From NCBI GenBank assembly GCA_903950295.1, contig CAJBAP010000030.1, forward strand, positions 1-5,104: DNA of 5,104 bases, written 5' to 3'. Origin of the DNA: an uncultured Rhodocyclaceae bacterium. Lineage in GTDB: Bacteria > Pseudomonadota > Gammaproteobacteria > Burkholderiales > Rhodocyclaceae. The notes beneath the pieces were generated by a model. That model was not told where the DNA came from and did not search any database. It saw only the letters and a list, made by a program, of their open reading frames with translations. Shown here piece by piece: positions 1 to 5,104 of this stretch (positions within the stretch are counted from its first letter, which is position 1; each line of letters starts with the position of its first letter). The position numbers were made by a program, and so were the translations under genes.

Positions 1-6
1 AAGTGA

Positions 7-13
7 AGAGGGG
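7..13 (+). promoter_or_regulatory. Shine-Dalgarno site of the chemoreceptor gene
   Basis: The purine run AGAGGGG ends six bases before the ATG at 20, a normal spacing for a ribosome binding site, and supports that start. Stop codons TGA (4-6) and TAG (15-17) lie just upstream in other frames. Either could be the end of a preceding gene, so the receptor may be internal to an operon, but too little sequence is present to tell. Confidence 0.7.
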
Positions 14-19
14 CTAGAG

Positions 20-2881
20 ATGCGCACCAACCTGCCAGTGACTCAGACCGAGATCACACTGACCGACAGCACCCTGATCGTTTCCAAGACCGATCTGAAG
101 GGGCGCATCACCTATATCAACCGCGACTTTCTGGAGATCAGTGGTTTCACCGAACAGGAACTGATCGGCGAGCCGCACAACCTCGTGCGCCACCCCGACA
201 TGCCGGTCGAAGCCTTCGAGGATCTGTGGCGGACGCTGAAGGAAGGCCGCCCTTGGACGGGTTACGTCAAGAACCGCTGCAAGAATGGCGACTACTACTG
301 GGTGCTGGCGAATGCCACGCCGATCTGGGAAGCCGGCCAGGTGAGCGGCTACATGTCGGTGCGGCGCAAGGTCGATCCTGCGACCATTGCCCAGGTTGAT
401 GAGATCTACCGCAAGTTCCGCGACAAGAAACAGGGCAACCTGCAGATCCGCTACGGTCAGGCAGTCAGTGGTGGCGAGGGTTTCTTCAGCAAGCTCAATC
501 TCGGTGGCCGCATGGGGGTGATCCTCGGCGGACTCGGGTTGGTCGTCGCTGTGGTTCTTGCCTACGCACTGATGTCGCTCTCTAGTACCAACGACGACGT
601 CGATGCGCTTTACGATCGGCGCTTCGTGCCCGCCCGCATCATTGGCCGCATCGGCAAGTTGATGGCTGACAATCGTGCGCAAGTTCTGCTAGGGCTGCAG
701 CATGATCCGGTCAATGCCTTTTCCCGCCTGCACGAGCATCCGGTCAATCTGCATACCGATGCCATCAAGAAGAATGCGGCCGAGATCACCGAGTTGTGGG
801 ATGAGTACCTCAAGCATGTTCATAGTGACGGCCATAAGAAGATGGCCGAAGAATATGCCGCAGCGCGCAAGGTCTATGTCGAAGAAGGTTTGAAGCCTGC
901 GAGCAAGGCCATTCTGGATGAGGAATACACCGAAGCCAACATGATCCTGATCAAAAAGATCAACCCGGCGTATGACTCTGCGGCTGAGAGTGCGGATGCA
1001 CTCTTCAAGTACATTTCCGAGCAGGCTAGCAAGGAAGAAAGAATTTCGGAGGCGCGCTTCAATCAGGCCTTTATGATGCTGGTGGCCGCGTTCATCGCGA
1101 TTTTGGCGATTGGCTTCTTTGCCACACTGCGACTGATCAGCAGCATCCGTCGCCCGATCGAAGGCGCTATCGACACCTTCCGCAACATCACGCAAGGCGT
1201 CTACACCAACGTCATCGACATCAGCCGTGACGACGAGATGGGCAAACTTAATCAGGCCCTGCAATCAATGCAGACACGCATGGGTTTCGAAGTGGCCGAA
1301 GCCAAGCGTCAGTCTGACGAGACCTTGCGGATCAAGATAGCGTTGGACAATGTAAGCACTGGGGTGATGATTGCGGATGCGGGCCGGACGATCATTTATG
1401 CGAACCATGCGGTGCAGCGCATCCTCAAGGGAGCGGAAGCCGAGATCAGGACGCAGCTACCGAACTTTGATGCGGACCACATGGTGGGCGTGAACATTGA
1501 CACATTCCACAAGAACCCGGCACACCAGGCCAAGCTGCTGGCCGAATTCACCAGCACCTACACCGCCAACCTCGAAATTGGCAGCCGACACCTGCGCGTT
1601 TCCGCCAGTCCGGTAATCAACGAACAAGGAGCGCGCCTGGGGGCGGTTGCCGAATGGCTGGACCGCACCGCCGAAGTCGCGGTCGAACGCGAAGTCGAAA
1701 GCATCATCGTCGGCGCGTCGGAAGGCGACTTCACGCGGCGCCTGTCATTGGAAGACAAGGAAGGCTTCTTCCGCAATCTTGCGGAAGGGCTGAACACACT
1801 GCTCGAAACCGCCTCGAACGGACTATCTGCGGTAGCCGAAGTATTGGGATCCCTCTCGCGGGGCGACCTGACACAGACCATGAGCGGCGACTACAAAGGC
1901 ACCTTCGGTCAGCTGAAAGACGACACCAACACCACAGTCGAACGCCTGAAAGAAGTTGTAGGTCGGATCAAGGAAGCCACCGAAGCCATCAACGTCGCGG
2001 CCAAAGAAATTGCCGCCGGCAACCAGGACCTGTCGAGTCGTACGGAAGAACAAGCCAGCAGTCTGGAAGAAACCGCCAGCTCGATGGAACAACTCAACGC
2101 CACCGTCAAGCAGAATGCGGAAAGTGCCAGGCAAGCGAATGAACTGGCCGGCACCTCGAATGAAATTGCCACCCGAGGCGGGCAGATGGTCAAGCAAGTC
2201 GTGCACACCATGACCGGCATTCAGACCAGCTCGCAGAAGATCGCCGACATCGTCGGCGTCATCGACAGCATCGCCTTCCAGACCAACATCCTGGCCCTCA
2301 ACGCGGCGGTCGAAGCCGCCCGGGCCGGCGAGCAGGGACGTGGTTTTGCGGTCGTTGCCAGCGAAGTGCGCAACCTGGCCCAAAGGAGCGCCACGGCCGC
2401 CAAGGAAATCAAAGTACTGATCGCCGAATCGGTCGATAAAGTCGAAAGTGGCGCGCAACTGGTCAATGAAGCCGGCAGCACCATGGACGAAGTCGTCAGC
2501 AGCTTCCAGCAAGTCGCGCGACTAGTGATGGACATCACCAACGCCAGCCGCGAGCAAAGCAGCGGCATCGAACAAGTCACACAAGCCGTCAGCCAGATGG
2601 ACGAAGTCACGCAACAGAACGCTGCACTGGTCGAAGAAGCGGCGGCGGCGGCCGAGAGTCTGGAAGAACAAGCGCAAGGGCTGGTGCAATCGGTGGGGAT
2701 GTTCAAGCTGGCCGAAGGCCATGGCAACAATAGCAACCTGCCGGGACCGGCCTTGCGCGATGCGACACCGCGGCAACTCGGCAATCCCCGGCCGGCAGCG
2801 CCACGCCCGGCCGCCAAGCCCGCCCGGCAGATCCCGCCACCGCACCTGGACGATGATGGCGAAGAATGGGCAGAGTTTTGA
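20..2881 (+). CDS. Aer-like PAS/HAMP methyl-accepting chemotaxis protein
   Basis: Membrane chemoreceptor, 953 residues, that would control CheA through CheW. Residues 15-118 are an Aer-type PAS domain: N34, R57, H58, D60 and W70 match by position the FAD-pocket residues of E. coli Aer, so redox or oxygen sensing through FAD is likely. A membrane span follows (about 164-187), then a mostly helical, presumably periplasmic region (188-348) like four-helix-bundle sensors, and a second span (350-372). After that come HAMP (373-425), a second PAS (437-550) and two HAMP-like units (553-600, 601-645). Residues 650-895 are the signalling hairpin. With a constant offset of 380 it is colinear with Tsr: tip residues F753, N761, R768 and E771, and methylation pairs at E677, E684, Q691, E873 and E882. 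A Pro/Ala-rich linker (about 900-945) leads to a C-terminal EWAEF, which fits the CheR/CheB docking pentapeptide (x-aromatic-x-x-aromatic). E. coli Aer is about half this length, with no periplasmic domain or tether. The ligand is unknown. Codon usage changes near residue 500. Confidence 0.96.
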   Translation: MRTNLPVTQTEITLTDSTLIVSKTDLKGRITYINRDFLEISGFTEQELIGEPHNLVRHPDMPVEAFEDLWRTLKEGRPWTGYVKNRCKNGDYYWVLANATPIWEAGQVSGYMSVRRKVDPATIAQVDEIYRKFRDKKQGNLQIRYGQAVSGGEGFFSKLNLGGRMGVILGGLGLVVAVVLAYALMSLSSTNDDVDALYDRRFVPARIIGRIGKLMADNRAQVLLGLQHDPVNAFSRLHEHPVNLHTDAIKKNAAEITELWDEYLKHVHSDGHKKMAEEYAAARKVYVEEGLKPASKAILDEEYTEANMILIKKINPAYDSAAESADALFKYISEQASKEERISEARFNQAFMMLVAAFIAILAIGFFATLRLISSIRRPIEGAIDTFRNITQGVYTNVIDISRDDEMGKLNQALQSMQTRMGFEVAEAKRQSDETLRIKIALDNVSTGVMIADAGRTIIYANHAVQRILKGAEAEIRTQLPNFDADHMVGVNIDTFHKNPAHQAKLLAEFTSTYTANLEIGSRHLRVSASPVINEQGARLGAVAEWLDRTAEVAVEREVESIIVGASEGDFTRRLSLEDKEGFFRNLAEGLNTLLETASNGLSAVAEVLGSLSRGDLTQTMSGDYKGTFGQLKDDTNTTVERLKEVVGRIKEATEAINVAAKEIAAGNQDLSSRTEEQASSLEETASSMEQLNATVKQNAESARQANELAGTSNEIATRGGQMVKQVVHTMTGIQTSSQKIADIVGVIDSIAFQTNILALNAAVEAARAGEQGRGFAVVASEVRNLAQRSATAAKEIKVLIAESVDKVESGAQLVNEAGSTMDEVVSSFQQVARLVMDITNASREQSSGIEQVTQAVSQMDEVTQQNAALVEEAAAAAESLEEQAQGLVQSVGMFKLAEGHGNNSNLPGPALRDATPRQLGNPRPAAPRPAAKPARQIPPPHLDDDGEEWAEF
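1768..1787. repeat. Perfect 9-bp inverted repeat inside the receptor gene
   Basis: CTTCCGCAA and its exact reverse complement TTGCGGAAG are separated by only two bases (TC), in the coding sequence of the second HAMP-like unit (protein FFRNLAE). No T-run follows, so it is not an intrinsic terminator, and a two-base loop makes a stable hairpin less likely than a palindromic site. It may be a coincidence of codon choice. Confidence 0.5.
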
Positions 2882-3813
2882 CCACCAATACAACTCAAAA
2901 AGTCGGCGCTGGCAGGACGGCATCCCGTATTGCTGCTGCCATGCCCGCTGCAGAATCCGAAAGGCTGTCACCGGATCGCGAATTTCATTTCACCGCTACC
3001 GATTTCGAGCGGGTGCGCAAGCTCATCTATCAACATGCCGGCATTTCGCTCGCGCCGATCAAGCAGGACATGGTTTATTCGCGGCTGGCCCGGCGCGTGC
3101 GTGCGCTGGGTCTGGACAGTTTCGACGATTACCTGGCGCATCTCGAGCAGGGCGACGAGAAGGAATGGGAAATCTTCGTCAACTCTCTGACGACAAATCT
3201 CACTTCGTTCTTTCGTGAAAGCCACCATTTCGAGTTGCTGCAAAAACAGTTGATCGGCCTGACGCATCGACCGATCAAGATCTGGTGTTCTGCCGCATCG
3301 ACCGGCGAAGAGCCATACACGCTGGCCATCACCGCCTGTGAGGCCTTTGATACTCTGACGCCGCCGGTGCAGATTCACGCCAGCGACATCGATACCAACG
3401 TGATCAAGACGGCCGAGCGCGGGGTGTATCCGATGGAACGCGTCGAACGGCTCGACCCCGAGCGCCTGCGCAAGTTTTTCCTCAAAGGCACCGGCGCGCA
3501 GGCTGGTTACGTGCGCATTCGCCCGGAGTTGCAAAAGCTGATCACCTACAGCCGTGTCAACCTGCTCGACGCCGTCTGGCCGTCGGTGAAGGGCCCGCTT
3601 GATGTGCTGTTCTGCCGCAATGTGATGATCTACTTCGACAAGCCGACCCAGTATCAGATCCTCAAAAAGTTCGTGCCGCTGCTGCATCAGGATGGCCTGC
3701 TTTATGCCGGCCATTCCGAGAGCTTCCTGCACGCTGCCGACCTGTTCCATTCGCTTGGCCGCACCGTCTATGAACGTGCCGATCGGCGGAGTCATGCGCC
3801 AAAGGTTAGTTGA
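2866..3813 (+). CDS. cheR: Chemotaxis protein methyltransferase CheR
   Basis: Cytoplasmic enzyme that methylates glutamates of chemoreceptors using S-adenosylmethionine. Numbering is from the ATG at 2866 (315 residues). Residues 41-95 are the helical CheR N-terminal domain with a basic stretch ([10 protein letters not shown]). The Rossmann methyltransferase domain follows: FFRE (115-118), the SAM-loop motif [10 protein letters not shown] (142-151), ASDIDT (172-177) and [10 protein letters not shown] (249-258). The segment around 188-210 corresponds to the beta-subdomain that binds the receptor pentapeptide in Salmonella CheR, which fits the EWAEF tail of the gene upstream. The start is uncertain. 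ATG 2866 overlaps the receptor by 16 bases. TTG 2878 overlaps its stop as TTGA and would give Met-Thr-Thr-Asn. ATG 2941 gives 290 residues, nearest the roughly 288 of Salmonella CheR. None has a good Shine-Dalgarno, so coupling to receptor translation is plausible. Homology begins at about residue 40, so function does not depend on this choice. Confidence 0.96.
   Translation: MGRVLTTNTTQKVGAGRTASRIAAAMPAAESERLSPDREFHFTATDFERVRKLIYQHAGISLAPIKQDMVYSRLARRVRALGLDSFDDYLAHLEQGDEKEWEIFVNSLTTNLTSFFRESHHFELLQKQLIGLTHRPIKIWCSAASTGEEPYTLAITACEAFDTLTPPVQIHASDIDTNVIKTAERGVYPMERVERLDPERLRKFFLKGTGAQAGYVRIRPELQKLITYSRVNLLDAVWPSVKGPLDVLFCRNVMIYFDKPTQYQILKKFVPLLHQDGLLYAGHSESFLHAADLFHSLGRTVYERADRRSHAPKVS
3801..3805 (+). 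promoter_or_regulatory. Shine-Dalgarno site of cheD
   Basis: AAAGG lies seven bases before the ATG at 3813, inside the last codons of cheR. It favours ATG 3813 over the adjacent in-frame TTG at 3810. Confidence 0.65.
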
Positions 3814-4424
3814 TGAGCGGACAGGAACTGGGCTTCGTCGAACATCTGGCTGGCAACCGCTATTTCGACCGCAAGTTTGAATCCGAAGCGGTCAAGGTGC
3901 TGCCGGGGGAATATTTCGTCACATCGACCAATGTGTTGATGGTGACGGTGCTGGGCTCTTGTGTGTCGGCTTGCATCCGTGACCGCGAGAAGGGTATCGG
4001 TGGCATGAACCACTTCATGCTGGCCGATTCCGGCGAGGCATCGGCAGTGTCGGCGTCAGCGCGTTATGGTACCTACGCCATGGAAATCCTCATCAACCAT
4101 CTGATGAAGTTGGGCGCCAAGAAAAGCAGCCTCGAGGCCAAGGTTTTCGGTGGTGGGCGCGTGATGGAGAAGCTCACCAGCTCGATGGTCGGTGAGCGCA
4201 ATTCCGAATTTGTCATGCGCTTTCTGAGTACGGAAGGGATTGCGGTCGCTGCTCAGGATCTGCTCGATGTTTATCCGCGCAAGGTCTATTTCTTTCCGCA
4301 CACCGGCCGGGTGTTAGTGAAAAAATTGGTGCGCATGCATAACGACACCTTGATCCGCCGCGAAAAAGAATACGCCGCCCGCCTCACCGAGGCGCCGGTG
4401 GCGGGTGATGTAGAACTGTTCTAA
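3813..4424 (+). CDS. cheD: Chemoreceptor glutamine deamidase CheD
   Basis: Cytoplasmic amidohydrolase that converts specific receptor glutamines to glutamates, creating methylatable sites. The 203-residue product has the family signatures: VTVLGSCVSACI with the nucleophile C50 and a nearby T45, GGMNHFML with the catalytic H67, RYGTYAME (84-91), KVFGGGRVM (110-118), GERN (127-130) and KVYFFPHTGRVLVKKL (157-172). Cys, His and Thr form the active site in the characterised Thermotoga enzyme; matching T45 to that Thr is tentative because spacing may differ. Length is typical for proteobacteria and longer than the roughly 166 residues of Bacillus CheD. ATG 3813 shares its A with the cheR stop (TGATG), a sign of translational coupling. 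Q691 in the upstream receptor, in a methylation pair, is a natural candidate substrate. No cheC, the usual CheD partner in Bacillus, is seen here. Confidence 0.96.
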   Translation: MSGQELGFVEHLAGNRYFDRKFESEAVKVLPGEYFVTSTNVLMVTVLGSCVSACIRDREKGIGGMNHFMLADSGEASAVSASARYGTYAMEILINHLMKLGAKKSSLEAKVFGGGRVMEKLTSSMVGERNSEFVMRFLSTEGIAVAAQDLLDVYPRKVYFFPHTGRVLVKKLVRMHNDTLIRREKEYAARLTEAPVAGDVELF

Positions 4425-4428
4425 AGGA
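4423..4428 (+). promoter_or_regulatory. Shine-Dalgarno site deciding the TTG start of cheB
   Basis: AAAGGA lies eight bases before the TTG at 4437 and overlaps the cheD stop codon TAA (4422-4424). It supports a TTG start, since no ATG gives the expected CheB N-terminus. Confidence 0.75.
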
Positions 4429-4436
4429 CGCAAGAC

Positions 4437-5104
4437 TTGACCACCAAAGTTCTTATTGTCGATGACTCCGCACTGATGCGGGCGCTGCTCACCGAAATTA
4501 TTGGTGGTGCCCCTGACCTAGAGGTGGTCGGGACTGCGCCGGATGCCATCGCTGCGCGCGAAATGATCAAGACGCTCAACCCGGATGTGCTGACGCTCGA
4601 TGTCGAAATGCCCAAGATGGACGGGCTGGAGTTTTTGGGCCGATTGATGAAGCTGCGGCCGATGCCGGTGATCATGATTTCGGCGCTGACTGCGCGCGGT
4701 TCTGAGGTGACGTTGCAGGCGCTGGAATTGGGTGCGGTCGACTTTGTCGCCAAACCGCGCGCTGAAAACATCAGCCTGTTGCAGACTTACACCGAAGAAA
4801 TTCGCGACAAGATCCGCGCCGCGCGCGGCGCCCATTTGCGTCGTCCGCCCGCTGCGGCCAGCGCGCCGCGTGCCGAAGCACCACTGCCCGGTGTCTCGAG
4901 TCGCGTCCTCAACGAAAAGCTGATTGCCATCGGCGCATCGACGGGGGGGACGGAAGCGATCAAGGACGTCATCATCCGCCTGCCGGCGGAAGTGCCGGGC
5001 ATCGTCAAGGTGCAGCACATGCCCGAACCCTCGACCCCCTCGTTTGCCAAGCGGCTCGACAGTCTCGGGGCCATTCGTGTCATCGAGGCCCGGGGCGGGG
5101 AGCG
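4437..5104 (+). CDS. cheB: CheB, receptor methylesterase response regulator (3' partial)
   Basis: Protein-glutamate methylesterase and glutaminase that removes methyl groups from receptors when phosphorylated by CheA, closing the adaptation loop with CheR. The frame is open from a TTG start (Met-Thr-Thr-Lys) to the window edge: 222 complete codons plus two bases. Residues 4-122 are a receiver domain with acidic pair D9/D10, phospho-acceptor D55 (TLDVEMP), S82 and K106 (KP). A Pro/Ala/Arg-rich linker spans about 125-158. The methylesterase domain begins at [10 protein letters not shown] (162-171) with catalytic S168, and H194 sits in VQHMP. The catalytic Asp and roughly 130 C-terminal residues, compared with the 349-residue E. 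coli protein, lie beyond the edge. Only 12 bases separate it from cheD, and its Shine-Dalgarno overlaps the cheD stop. The loop after H194 reads PEPSTPSFA where E. coli has PPGFTRSFA. That is same-length substitution, with no sign of a frameshift. Confidence 0.96.
   Translation, partial: MTTKVLIVDDSALMRALLTEIIGGAPDLEVVGTAPDAIAAREMIKTLNPDVLTLDVEMPKMDGLEFLGRLMKLRPMPVIMISALTARGSEVTLQALELGAVDFVAKPRAENISLLQTYTEEIRDKIRAARGAHLRRPPAAASAPRAEAPLPGVSSRVLNEKLIAIGASTGGTEAIKDVIIRLPAEVPGIVKVQHMPEPSTPSFAKRLDSLGAIRVIEARGGE

Noticed and set aside
1823..2512. Minus-strand open frame of 229 codons opposite the signalling domain
   Set aside because: The conserved MCP frame explains the sequence. The antisense product is low complexity and unrecognisable, with no ribosome binding evidence worth reporting.
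2878..2906. TTGACC as a possible -35 box of a promoter for cheR
   Set aside because: The sequence 17 bases further on is AGTCGG, not a -10 element. The TTGACC is also explained by the receptor stop and possible cheR start.
2721..3218. Plus-strand open frame bridging the receptor and cheR
   Set aside because: It is out of frame with both genes, rich in Arg, His and Ser as typical of shifted GC-rich frames, and resembles no family.
2968..3795. Long open frame on the minus strand (275 codons) opposite cheR
   Set aside because: It lies wholly within cheR, whose catalytic motifs are intact. The minus-strand product has no recognisable domain, and such frames are expected opposite GC-rich genes.
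4425..4436. Terminator or regulatory structure between cheD and cheB
   Set aside because: The gap is only 12 bases, contains part of the Shine-Dalgarno and has no hairpin or T-run, so read-through in one operon is expected.
5010..5045. Possible compensating frameshifts in cheB causing the unusual PEPST loop
   Set aside because: Neither shifted frame gives the expected Pro-Gly-Phe-Thr, and the segment has the same length as E. coli CheB with conserved residues on both sides.

Overview
The window is one tightly packed, all plus-strand block of chemotaxis genes: a large chemoreceptor (methyl-accepting chemotaxis protein, MCP), then cheR, cheD and a cheB that runs off the right edge. GC-rich coding sequence, an E. 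coli-like receptor signalling domain and the order mcp-cheR-cheD-cheB suggest a motile Gram-negative proteobacterium, most likely a betaproteobacterium (perhaps Rhodocyclales-like). This placement is inferred from protein resemblance alone.

Layout: bases 1-19 hold only a ribosome binding site. Bases 20-2881 encode a 953-residue receptor. It has an Aer-type flavin-binding PAS domain, a membrane-spanning segment, a predicted periplasmic helical sensor, a second membrane span, HAMP, a second PAS, two more HAMP-like units, a Tsr-like signalling hairpin, a Pro/Ala linker and a C-terminal EWAEF docking pentapeptide. cheR (about 2866-3813) overlaps the receptor's end or starts just after it. cheD (3813-4424) shares one base with the cheR stop codon. 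cheB starts at a TTG at 4437, with its Shine-Dalgarno lying over the cheD stop codon. No promoter, terminator, RNA gene, mobile element or CRISPR array was seen, and no gene-free stretch exceeds about 60 bases.

Together the genes form a receptor and its adaptation enzymes. CheR methylates receptor glutamates, CheB demethylates (and deamidates) them when phosphorylated by CheA, and CheD deamidates receptor glutamines. The receptor has the methylation pairs and the terminal tether such enzymes use. CheA, CheW and CheY are not in the window and probably lie beyond its edges.

This is not a new type of system. The points most worth a second look are the receptor's combination of an Aer-like flavin PAS with a periplasmic sensor, a second PAS and a methylation tether; a sharp codon-usage change inside the receptor gene near base 1520; an unresolved cheR start; and an altered active-site loop in CheB.
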